Source: Bacteroides sp.
GTDB taxonomy: Bacteria > Bacteroidota > Bacteroidia > Bacteroidales > Bacteroidaceae
Length of the DNA stretch: 5,280 bases
Direction of reading: 5' to 3'
NCBI GenBank assembly: GCA_030151635.1
Contig: JASLDF010000183.1
Span: forward strand, 1-5,280
Shown here: piece by piece, positions 1-5,280 of the stretch
Position numbering within the stretch: the stretch's first letter is position 1
How the letters are laid out: each line of letters starts with the position of its first letter
Program-made: the position numbers and the translations under genes
Notes under the pieces: generated by a model
The model's input: only the letters and a program-made list of their open reading frames with translations
Databases searched by the model: none
What the model was told of the DNA's origin: nothing

Positions 1-23
1 TATTGCGATGTCTGTTTATACAT
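1..23 (-). CDS. Possible start of a further downstream gene in the Asp-box operon (partial, off left edge)
   Basis: An ATG on the minus strand (plus positions 21-23) opens a frame reading MYKQTSQ before the window ends. An AAAGGA sequence (complement of 31-36) sits 7 nt before it, a good Shine-Dalgarno-like spacing. The ATG lies 22 nt after the stop of the preceding gene, matching the 16 and 26 nt gaps upstream, so a fourth operon member is reasonable. The first residues do not resemble the MKRIF starts of its neighbours, so it need not be another paralogue. Only seven codons are visible, so this is tentative. Confidence 0.22.
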
Positions 24-45
24 CAGTAGTTCCTTTGGATAATTA

Positions 46-462
46 CTAATCTTTAGCGGATCGTTTAATCCAAGTTATTCCTCGATCACGAGAATAAAAC
101 ACTCCCTTTGACGTATGGGCAATCAATTCCCCTCGATAGGAAACGATAGTTCTAAAATCGCCCGTTGTAGCTGTAGCTGCCGACTTCTTAAGCCAAGTTA
201 GTCCTTTGTTGCTAGATACAAAGACTCCGTTTGAGGTACACGCATATAAATCACTATCAAACTCCATGATGCTGATAAATGCACCCGTTTGTAAATTGCC
301 CCGATATCGTTGTGTCCAATTCAGTCCGGCATTGGACGAAAACTCAATGCCATTTCGTTTGTTAATGCGAATCAGTTCGTGTCCCACAACAATCATTTTC
401 TGAGCCACGGTCGGCAAAATCAAAAATGCCGATAAACAGAAGAATAGAAAAATTCGTTTCAT
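46..462 (-). CDS. Small secreted protein with three Asp-box/BNR-like repeats (paralogue 3 of 3)
   Basis: The protein has 138 residues. Residues 1-20 form a classic Sec signal peptide (MKR, a hydrophobic run, then LPTVA) with likely cleavage before Q21; there is no lipobox cysteine at the cleavage point. The mature part is almost entirely three repeats spaced exactly 41 residues apart. Each ends in an Asp-box-like motif: S42-S-N-A-G-L-N-W49, S83-S-N-K-G-L-T-W90 and S124-R-D-R-G-I-T-W131. Each repeat starts with a hydrophobic strand and a G/D-x-E/D-L segment, then T-S-x-G-V-F. Asp boxes (S-x-D-x-G-x-T-W) are known from sialidases, sortilin and other beta-propellers, where they form structural turns; they do not by themselves imply an enzyme. 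Only the last repeat keeps the aspartate (D126). No type IX secretion tail is visible, so a periplasmic or envelope location is inferred. It is the last complete gene of the cluster, 26 nt after its neighbour, and the most diverged of the three. Function is unknown. Confidence 0.82.
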   Translation of the reverse strand: MKRIFLFFCLSAFLILPTVAQKMIVVGHELIRINKRNGIEFSSNAGLNWTQRYRGNLQTGAFISIMEFDSDLYACTSNGVFVSSNKGLTWLKKSAATATTGDFRTIVSYRGELIAHTSKGVFYSRDRGITWIKRSAKD

Positions 463-488
463 ACGCAGTAAGGTTAAGTGGTTAAAAA

Positions 489-896
489 TTAGTTTCGCTT
501 ATGCCAAGATCGTCCGCCATTTTTTGAGTAATACAATCCTTTTGTACCACTTCCTAATAATTCGGTTCCATTGGATTGTAAATTAGTAAATGAAGTGTTC
601 GTTGTAAAGAAAAAGCGAGAATGCCAAGATTGTCCTTTGTTGGTCGAATAGTACACTCCCTTGGTGGTACAAGCCAACAGCTCCTTGCCTAGAACCAGTA
701 GATCGGATAAGACTCCTTGACTCGATGTAAAAGCAGAACGGTAATGCCAGCTTCTCCCCGAATTTATAGAATACTCTATTTTATTGGTTTGTGCATCCAT
801 TCGTATTAGCTCGGTGCCAATTGTAACTATTTTCTGTGCCATTCCTGGAACGAAGAGGAAGATTAGCAAACAACACATGGTAAATATTCGTTTCAT
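489..896 (-). CDS. Small secreted protein with three Asp-box/BNR-like repeats (paralogue 2 of 3)
   Basis: The protein has 135 residues. It begins MKRIF, like the downstream paralogue, with a hydrophobic core and a probable signal peptidase I site after A20 (PGMA/QK). The two cysteines at 8-9 lie inside the hydrophobic core, so this is not read as a lipoprotein. Three repeats follow, with Asp-box-like motifs at S43-I-N-S-G-R-S-W50, S84-T-N-K-G-Q-S-W91 and S124-K-N-G-G-R-S-W131. Each is followed by H-x-R, and each of the last two is preceded by T-K-G-(V/L)-Y-Y. All three motifs have Asn where the canonical box has Asp. The protein ends four residues after the last W, so the repeats fill the whole mature chain. 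The start is supported by the signal peptide and by a weak AAAAGG sequence just before the ATG. It lies 16 nt after the first paralogue and resembles it closely (over half the aligned residues match by eye). No catalytic motif is seen and function is unknown. Confidence 0.84.
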   Translation of the reverse strand: MKRIFTMCCLLIFLFVPGMAQKIVTIGTELIRMDAQTNKIEYSINSGRSWHYRSAFTSSQGVLSDLLVLGKELLACTTKGVYYSTNKGQSWHSRFFFTTNTSFTNLQSNGTELLGSGTKGLYYSKNGGRSWHKRN

Positions 897-912
897 AGCC
901 TTTTGTTTTCGT

Positions 913-1260
913 TTAACGGCGTTTTAACCAAGAACGACCACTATTGGTCGAATAGTACAATCCTTTTGTTGATAGCCCTAACAGCTCGTTGCCGTTTTCT
1001 TGCAAACTAGTAAATGCAAAATCGGTAAATCGGTAGCGTAATAGCCAAGAGCGACCGCTGTTACTGGAATAAAATATTCCTTTGGAAGTACAAGCCAATA
1101 TTTCCGAACCGAAGGGCAGCAAATCAATGACAGCTCCATGGCTCGATGTAAACGTGTGACGTTGCAACCAACTTCTACCCGAGTTTGTGGAGTAGTCAAT
1201 TTTATTTTTCCCAGCATCAATGCGGATCATTTCATTTTTAAACGTAATTAATTGTGGCAT
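913..1260 (-). CDS. Asp-box/BNR-like three-repeat protein without a signal peptide (paralogue 1 of 3)
   Basis: The protein has 115 residues and is the promoter-proximal member. The repeat motifs are the most regular of the three: S24-T-N-S-G-R-S-W31, S65-S-N-S-G-R-S-W72 and S104-T-N-S-G-R-S-W111, each followed by L-x-R. Again Asn replaces Asp. Unlike its paralogues it has no signal peptide: the ATG (MPQLI) aligns with the signal-cleavage region of paralogue 2 (GMAQKIV), and an in-frame TAA lies only four codons upstream, so the frame cannot be extended. It is therefore either a cytoplasmic form, a gene whose signal peptide has decayed, or one whose true start is hidden by a frameshift. No Shine-Dalgarno sequence is seen; the leader is A/T-rich. 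It is followed after 16 nt by paralogue 2 and shares stretches of identical DNA with it, which points to duplication. A beta-propeller-like fold is inferred; no function is assigned. Confidence 0.78.
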   Translation of the reverse strand: MPQLITFKNEMIRIDAGKNKIDYSTNSGRSWLQRHTFTSSHGAVIDLLPFGSEILACTSKGIFYSSNSGRSWLLRYRFTDFAFTSLQENGNELLGLSTKGLYYSTNSGRSWLKRR

Positions 1261-1281
1261 GTGTATATCAATTTAAAAAGC

Positions 1282-1530
1282 TTACTCTAAATACGGTTTT
1301 CAGCATTTCCGATTGAACAAAAGTAATGTTCAATACTTCAAATATGGACTAAGCCTACGCCAGAGCGAAGCATCAGCCTCAACAATTTAAACATCTCTAC
1401 TAAAATAAGAATTCTTAGATGCATATCATATCAATGTAATGTGTTGTCCGACATAATTTTAACCTTTTCACTCAATCTGTTTTCTGCTGATAACTACAGT
1501 TCGGTACTGCCTATTGTGCATTTAGAGTAA
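1282..1530. repeat. Widely spaced 11-bp inverted repeat (arms 1282-1292 and 1520-1530)
   Basis: TTACTCTAAAT at 1282-1292 is the exact reverse complement of ATTTAGAGTAA at 1520-1530, with 227 bp between. The layout would fit the ends of a small non-coding mobile remnant, but no flanking target-site duplication is visible and the arms are AT-rich, so chance is a real alternative. Confidence 0.25.
1318..1325 (-). promoter_or_regulatory. Candidate -7 promoter box for the Asp-box operon
   Basis: The minus strand reads TACTTTTG, a perfect match to the Bacteroides -7 consensus TAnnTTTG, 57 nt upstream of the first ATG of the cluster. Transcription would start roughly 45-50 nt before that ATG. A TTTG (complement of 1339-1342) is present upstream, but its 13-nt spacing is shorter than the usual 19-21 nt to the -33 box, so only the -7 half is well supported. 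Confidence 0.4.
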
Positions 1531-1559
1531 AACAAATAGGCATATGCCATCATTTGGCA
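1508..1559. repeat. Cluster of alternating TGCC/GGCA inverted repeats
   Basis: TGCCTATT (1508-1515) pairs perfectly with AATAGGCA (1535-1542) across a 19-nt loop. It is followed at once by TGCCA (1545-1549) pairing with TGGCA (1555-1559). The inner arms also form the 10-bp palindrome GGCATATGCC (1539-1548). Two successive hairpins, or one competing cruciform, are thus possible. This could be an RNA structure or an operator; nothing identifies which. Confidence 0.35.
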
Positions 1560-1670
1560 AACTTACCAACGAACTTTGTCTTCTGAAATTAGCGTGATAA
1601 CTATTTCATCTTTCATTCTAAATGATGCCTATAATTTTCTTAGAAAACTATACAATTATGAATGGATACC

Positions 1671-1709
1671 CTCCAACTCCAGATGCGAATCTCGGGTTGG
1701 AGTTTTTTT
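1671..1709 (+). terminator. Strong intrinsic terminator with GCGA tetraloop, no known gene upstream
   Basis: CTCCAACTC at 1671-1679 pairs with GGGTTGGAG at 1694-1702 (one T-G wobble). After a single C/C mismatch, AGAT (1681-1684) pairs with ATCT (1689-1692), closed by the GNRA-type loop GCGA (1685-1688). Seven T residues follow at 1703-1709. The T tract is only on the plus-strand side, so it acts on plus-strand transcription, although no plus-strand gene is recognised before it. Confidence 0.75.
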
Positions 1710-1916
1710 ATGTCAAGCTATCAGCGTTACTGGTTTGCAACTATGCTTTGGAAGTGAGTAGAATAGGAGCATCAGAAGAAAAAGAGGTGATGTTGAAGAA
1801 TAGTTGTAGCTATGCTGTGGTTTGGCAATGGTGCGCAGTTCCTTTGTGGTATTCATTGATTGTAGATATTGAATTGTTTAGTTATTGTTTAGTTAAATTA
1901 ATGTATTGATTTTTTA

Positions 1917-1950
1917 GGCGAGTCGTGGTTTTACCAAGGCTCGCCTTTTT
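1917..1950 (+). terminator. Second plus-oriented intrinsic terminator
   Basis: GGCGAG (1917-1922) pairs with CTCGCC (1940-1945). The stem continues as T-G and C-G pairs, a G/A mismatch, and TGGT (1926-1929) pairing with ACCA (1933-1936) around a TTT loop. Five T residues follow at 1946-1950. The minus-strand side has A rather than T residues after the stem, so it is plus-oriented. The upstream 207 bp hold no recognised gene, only very short frames. Confidence 0.7.
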
Positions 1951-2004
1951 GGTAGATTATAATCAAAGTGTTGAATCAAATTGATTCAAGGTTAGGCACA
2001 ATAC

Positions 2005-2045
2005 AAAAACAGCTCCGACGGGTAATTTCCATCGGAGCTGTTTTT
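2005..2045. terminator. Bidirectional intrinsic terminator ending the SDR gene
   Basis: CAGCTCCGA (2010-2018) pairs perfectly with TCGGAGCTG (2032-2040); after a C/A mismatch two more G-C pairs close the loop. A5 at 2005-2009 and T5 at 2041-2045 flank the stem, giving a U tract on both strands. It lies 18 nt beyond the stop of the minus-strand SDR gene, so its main role is probably to end that transcript. It would also stop any plus-strand RNA that passed the two earlier terminators. Confidence 0.85.
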
Positions 2046-2063
2046 ATTATATTTTTAGCGTTA

Positions 2064-2708
2064 TTATTTACTTAATCGAATGATGTCGTCTACATAAACT
2101 TGAGTGAATTTTGTGGTTGAATCATTGATGCTATGATACATCGCTTTAGCCACTAAATCAACAGATAGGGGACGCTGTTTTTTTAGTAGCCCCAGGGAAT
2201 TGAAAAACTTAATCATGCCGACACCCCAATTCTCAGATTTACGATCGGTATTGGGACGGATTAAAAGACTCGGTTTTACAATGATTAATTTATTGAAATC
2301 TAACGAACGCACATCGTCTTCTAACGTCCCCTTTAATTTGTTGTAAAAAAATGTTGAATGCGAGTTCGCTCCAATAGCCGAAAGCAATACAAAATTGGGT
2401 ATGCCACTTCGCTCTGCCAATTGAGCAAATTCATATTGATAATTATAATCGACCTTCCACTGTGCCTCTTTGCTACCCGCTATCTTTAAGGTAGTACCTA
2501 AGCAAGAAAAAGCGACATCACCAACGATTAAATCGGAATAGCTTGACAAATTGTCAAAATCAACAACTACCTGATTTAATTTCGGATGTGATTGTAGTTT
2601 GGGGGATTTTACAAGGGCAGTGACCAGATCTACTTCTGTCCTCTCTAATAAGTATTGCACTAACATTGAGCCGGTTGCCCCTGTAGCACCTATAATAACA
2701 GCTTTCAT
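2064..2708 (-). CDS. NAD(P)-binding atypical short-chain dehydrogenase, CC3/TIP30-like
   Basis: The protein has 214 residues and is cytoplasmic (no signal peptide or membrane segment). Residues 3-13 form the Rossmann nucleotide-binding start, beta strand AVII followed by G7-A-T-G-A-T-G13, the GxxGxxG pattern of atypical SDRs. Further landmarks are the strand ending CLGTT (69-73), VDYNY (86-90), LLSAIGA (108-114) with the candidate catalytic Ser110, and Y122-N-K-L-K126, matching the SDR YxxxK pair, followed by G-T-L-E as in HTATIP2/TIP30-like proteins. VKPSLLIRP (144-152) is the usual segment after the active site. The family binds NADP(H); bacterial members mostly have no proven substrate, so a specific reaction is not assigned. 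Length is normal for this group. The ATG is fixed because the Rossmann motif begins at once; the leader is A-rich without a Shine-Dalgarno sequence. The gene stands alone, divergent from the SusC gene and closed by a bidirectional terminator, so it is probably monocistronic. Confidence 0.88.
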   Translation of the reverse strand: MKAVIIGATGATGSMLVQYLLERTEVDLVTALVKSPKLQSHPKLNQVVVDFDNLSSYSDLIVGDVAFSCLGTTLKIAGSKEAQWKVDYNYQYEFAQLAERSGIPNFVLLSAIGANSHSTFFYNKLKGTLEDDVRSLDFNKLIIVKPSLLIRPNTDRKSENWGVGMIKFFNSLGLLKKQRPLSVDLVAKAMYHSINDSTTKFTQVYVDDIIRLSK

Positions 2709-2988
2709 TTATTTTAAGTTTGCTATTAATACAATTTAAGAGCCCAAATTGTTTAATAAAATTGGTTCAAAATACATATTAAAGGTTTCTTTTATAATTA
2801 TTGTTAACGTTGCGATTAAATGTAATAAATTGCTTGTAATATCTAAATGCAGGCTAATAGCTCATATTCAATAACAATATGATGCATAATAAATAGATTT
2901 ATTAATAATTAAGTAACTTTTTTATTGCTATTTATAAAATTAATGTATAACATTGTTAATTCTCTATTTATTAATATTAACTAATTTT
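2709..2988. other. AT-rich divergent intergenic region
   Basis: These 280 bp separate the divergent SDR and SusC genes and are visibly far richer in A and T than either. They must carry both promoters. A candidate for the SusC side is listed separately; on the SDR side only a poor -7-like TATTTTG (complement of 2768-2774) is seen. A 7-bp inverted repeat, TCATATT (2862-2868) and AATATGA (2876-2882), with a 7-nt spacer could be an operator. A palindrome TTAATATTAA (2971-2980) lies just before the SusC start. No coding frame of note. Confidence 0.6.
2924..2955 (+). promoter_or_regulatory. Candidate Bacteroides-type promoter for the SusC gene
   Basis: ATTG (2924-2927) and TAACATTG (2948-2955) each differ by one base from the Bacteroides -33 (TTTG) and -7 (TAnnTTTG) boxes and are 20 bp apart, the usual spacing. 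Transcription would begin near 2960-2963, leaving a leader of about 26-29 nt before the ATG at 2989. Confidence 0.4.
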
Positions 2989-5280
2989 ATGGAAAACGGA
3001 CGGTTAATTAAATCCAAACTAAGCGGTTTGAAAAAGTTTGGGATTATTTTCCTGAATTGTCTTTGTGCATTTTCATTTATGAATGTTCAATCGGCCAAAG
3101 CGGCTGAGACGGTTCAAGAAGTTTTGGAAAAAGTGACTGTAACAGGTCGTGTGTTAGATGACCTTGGTGAGCCCATCGCTGGGGCTACGGTTACCCCTAA
3201 AGGGGGGAGTACGGGTACTATTACAGATATTGATGGTAAATTCTCAATTTCTGTAGATAGTAAGAAAACAATGCTGGTTATCTCTTTCATGGGCTTCCAA
3301 CCAAAAGAGATAAGCGCAGGTGCTAATTTGAATAGAATTGTATTGGAAGAGGAATCTGTAAAAATCGATGAAGTGATTGTTACGGGTTATCAGACGATTG
3401 ACCGTAAACTTTTTGCTGGTTCGGCCGACTTAATTAAGGCGGAAGATAGCAAAATTGACGGTGTGGCAGACATTAGCCGAATGCTACAAGGTAAATCGGC
3501 TGGTGTGCAAGTACAGAACGTTTCGGGAACTTTCGGTGCTGCTCCTAAAATTCGTGTACGTGGTTCATCATCAATTTATGGTGATTCTAAACCACTTTGG
3601 GTAGTGGACGGTGTTGTTCTTGAAGACGTGGTTGAGGTATCGGCAGATGACTTATCTTCTGGTAACGCAACAACAGTTATTAGTTCGGCAGTGGCTGGAT
3701 TAAATGCGGACGACATTGAAACTTTCCAAATTCTGAAAGATGCTTCGGCAACTGCTCTCTATGGTGCTCGTGCCATGAATGGTGTTGTAGTAATTACCAC
3801 CAAGAAAGGTAAGCAAGGGGTGACTAGAATAAATTATTCGGGAGAGTTTACGGTTCGTATGAAACCTAGCTACAACGAATACAACATTATGAATTCGCAA
3901 GAGCAAATGCGCGTATTCCAAGACCTAGAAACTAAAGGCTGGTTAAATCACGCAGATATATCTAGATCATCTTCGGGTGGTGTATATCGCAAAATGTATG
4001 ATTTAATCAATACTTACGATCCTAAAACAGGAACTTTTGGTTTGGAAAATACTCCACAAGCTCGTGCTAATTATTTAAAAAGAGCCGAGATGGCTAACAC
4101 AGATTGGTTTGATGAGTTATTTAAAGTAAGTCTTCAACAAAATCATGCAGTTAGTATGTCGGGTGGTAGTGAGAAATCTCGTTTCTATGCTTCATTAAGC
4201 TATTTCACAGATCCAGGATGGTCAATTTCTGATAAAGTGGACCGTTTCACTGCAAACTTCAACTCGTCGGTTGATTTATCTAAAAAAGTAACATTGAATC
4301 TTTTAACTTCTAACTCGCTAAGAAAGCAAACAGTTCCTGGAACGCTTGATCGTAAAGCGAATGTGGTTGAAGGTGAATACAGTAGAGACTTTGATATTAA
4401 CCCATTTAGTTATGCGTTAAACTCAAGTAGAACATTAAGTTCTCATGCAGAAAATGGAGAATTGGAATATTACACTATGAATTTTGCTCCATTCAACATT
4501 ATCAATGAATCTCGTAACAATAAGCTTGATATTGACATGTTGGACTCTAAATTCCAAGCAGAATTGAATATCAAGCCTATCAAAGGTTTAGATTTACGTG
4601 CCATTGGTTCTTTACGTTATGTAAAATCGACCAACGAACATAAAATCTATGAAAACTCGAACTTAGCTGAAGCATATCGTGCTGCTGACAACTCTTTTAT
4701 CAAGAGTAGCAATAAATTCTTGTGGCAAAACCCAGATGATCCATCAAGCGAAAAGTTGGTGGTGATGCCTAAGGGGGGTATGTATAACCGCGAGGATAAC
4801 AAGATGATGACTTACTACTTTAGAGCAACTGCTGCTTACAATAACTTATTTAATGAAGTACATAACATTACAACAATGATTGGACAAGAGGTTAAATCGA
4901 CCGACCGTTCGAACTCATTTAATAATGGTTATGGTTACCAATGGAATAGAGGTGGTGTACCATTCGTCGATTATCGTTTGATGCGTCAAGTACTTGAAGG
5001 TGGTTTTGATTACTACGGTATGGGACAATCTTACGACAGATATGTTGCTTCGTTCTTAAATGCTGGTTATGCATATGATGATCGTTACGTAGTGAACGTT
5101 ACTGGTCGTTACGACGGTTCTAACCGAATGGGTAAGGCTCGTAGCGCACGCTGGTTGCCTACTTGGAACGTGAGTGGTGCATGGCATGCACATAACGAGA
5201 AGTTTATGCAAAACCAAAAGGTAATCTCTACGTTGAGCTTCCGTTCAACTTACGGGCTTACTGCTACAATGGGACCTGCA
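2989..5280 (+). CDS. SusC/RagA family TonB-linked outer membrane receptor (N-terminal 764 residues, cut at right edge)
   Basis: This is an outer-membrane, TonB-dependent channel that imports a bound ligand (glycan or peptide), normally with a SusD-type surface lipoprotein as lid. Residues 1-39 are a long signal peptide (basic KSK and KK, hydrophobic 18-32, likely cut after AKA). Residues 49-120 form the carboxypeptidase-like regulatory domain (VTGRVLDDLGEPIAGATV, then TDIDGKFSI). The TonB-box-like segment IDEVIVTGY is at 126-134. The plug domain (about 140-275) holds LQGKSAGVQV, IRVRGSSSI, LWVVDGV (203-209), and the family hallmark LKDASATALYGARAMNG (249-265) followed by VVVITTKKG. Beta-barrel strands follow, including SMSGGSEKSRFYASLSYF and RYDGSNRMGKARSARWLP. 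The family is usually about 1000-1100 residues, so roughly the last quarter to third is missing. There is no N-terminal STN domain, so signalling to an anti-sigma factor is not indicated. The ATG at 2989 is chosen because it gives a complete signal peptide; it has no Shine-Dalgarno sequence. No frameshift is seen. Substrate cannot be told from this part. Confidence 0.95.
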   Translation, partial: MENGRLIKSKLSGLKKFGIIFLNCLCAFSFMNVQSAKAAETVQEVLEKVTVTGRVLDDLGEPIAGATVTPKGGSTGTITDIDGKFSISVDSKKTMLVISFMGFQPKEISAGANLNRIVLEEESVKIDEVIVTGYQTIDRKLFAGSADLIKAEDSKIDGVADISRMLQGKSAGVQVQNVSGTFGAAPKIRVRGSSSIYGDSKPLWVVDGVVLEDVVEVSADDLSSGNATTVISSAVAGLNADDIETFQILKDASATALYGARAMNGVVVITTKKGKQGVTRINYSGEFTVRMKPSYNEYNIMNSQEQMRVFQDLETKGWLNHADISRSSSGGVYRKMYDLINTYDPKTGTFGLENTPQARANYLKRAEMANTDWFDELFKVSLQQNHAVSMSGGSEKSRFYASLSYFTDPGWSISDKVDRFTANFNSSVDLSKKVTLNLLTSNSLRKQTVPGTLDRKANVVEGEYSRDFDINPFSYALNSSRTLSSHAENGELEYYTMNFAPFNIINESRNNKLDIDMLDSKFQAELNIKPIKGLDLRAIGSLRYVKSTNEHKIYENSNLAEAYRAADNSFIKSSNKFLWQNPDDPSSEKLVVMPKGGMYNREDNKMMTYYFRATAAYNNLFNEVHNITTMIGQEVKSTDRSNSFNNGYGYQWNRGGVPFVDYRLMRQVLEGGFDYYGMGQSYDRYVASFLNAGYAYDDRYVVNVTGRYDGSNRMGKARSARWLPTWNVSGAWHAHNEKFMQNQKVISTLSFRSTYGLTATMGPA

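Larger units (their letters stand above)
1261..2004. other. Long intergenic region without a convincing protein gene
   Basis: This stretch lies between two minus-strand genes. It contains the operon promoter box near 1320, a short GC-rich patch at 1353-1378 that can fold into a small hairpin (CGC/GCG around a CAGA loop), inverted repeats, and two plus-oriented terminators. Open frames on the plus strand (for example 1622-1909 and 1576-1761) read straight through the first terminator hairpin and look like nothing recognisable. No tRNA, rRNA or tmRNA signature was seen. Small untranslated plus-strand RNAs ending at the two terminators remain possible, but no convincing plus-strand promoter was found. 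Confidence 0.6.

Noticed and set aside
206..403. 65-codon plus-strand open frame
   Set aside because: It is antisense to the third Asp-box gene, which has a signal peptide and regular repeats.
978..1220. 80-codon minus-strand open frame
   Set aside because: It overlaps the first Asp-box gene in another frame; the repeat pattern fixes the real frame.
46..1260. Sialidase function for the Asp-box proteins
   Set aside because: Asp boxes are structural turns. The proteins are far too short and show none of the sialidase arginine-triad or Tyr/Glu catalytic context.
46..1260. CRISPR-like or tandem-repeat array from the recurrent DNA motifs
   Set aside because: The recurrences lie inside coding frames at codon-matched positions of paralogous protein repeats, not as regular repeat-spacer units.
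1622..1909. 95-codon plus-strand open frame (and the overlapping 61-codon frame at 1576-1761)
   Set aside because: Both run straight through the strong terminator hairpin at 1671-1709, have no ribosome binding site at the ATG and resemble no known protein. Only the terminal 39-codon sub-frame is kept as a speculative finding.
3700..3921. 73-codon minus-strand open frame
   Set aside because: It lies wholly inside the well-supported SusC coding sequence and is an antisense shadow.
3202..4778. G6 tracts at 3202-3207 and 4773-4778 in the SusC gene as phase-variable or slippery sites
   Set aside because: Six bases is short for slipped-strand phase variation, the frame is intact on both sides, and GGG-GGG/GGG-GGT simply encode Gly-Gly.

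Overview
The window looks like chromosome from a Bacteroidota member, probably order Bacteroidales. The main reasons are a SusC/RagA-type TonB-linked receptor with all its family landmarks, AT-rich intergenic DNA, starts mostly without Shine-Dalgarno sequences, promoter-like matches to the Bacteroides -7 box (TAnnTTTG), and signal peptides that end in A-Q-K. Genus cannot be decided from this sequence.

Layout. (1) Positions 1-1260, minus strand: a tight cluster of three paralogous small genes (gaps of 16 and 26 nt). Each encodes three Asp-box/BNR-like repeats of about 41 residues. The two promoter-distal proteins carry Sec signal peptides; the first one does not. A fourth gene may begin 22 nt further on and run off the left edge. 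A perfect -7 box lies upstream of the first gene. (2) Positions 1261-2063: about 800 bp with no convincing protein gene. It holds inverted repeats and three intrinsic terminators. Two of these point along the plus strand with no recognisable gene feeding them, so unannotated plus-strand transcripts are possible. The third is bidirectional and ends the next gene. (3) Positions 2064-2708, minus strand: a small atypical SDR (CC3/TIP30-like NAD(P)-binding protein). (4) Positions 2709-2988: a very AT-rich divergent intergenic region with a plausible promoter for the next gene. (5) Positions 2989-5280, plus strand: the first 764 codons of a SusC/RagA outer-membrane receptor, cut by the right edge. 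A SusD-like partner would be expected downstream.

The pieces do not form one evident pathway. The receptor probably starts a nutrient-uptake (SusCD) locus that lies mostly outside the window. The SDR is probably a stand-alone housekeeping or redox gene. The Asp-box cluster is the least explained part: three tandem paralogues, each too short to close a typical beta-propeller alone. That cluster and the orphan terminators are the places most worth a second look.
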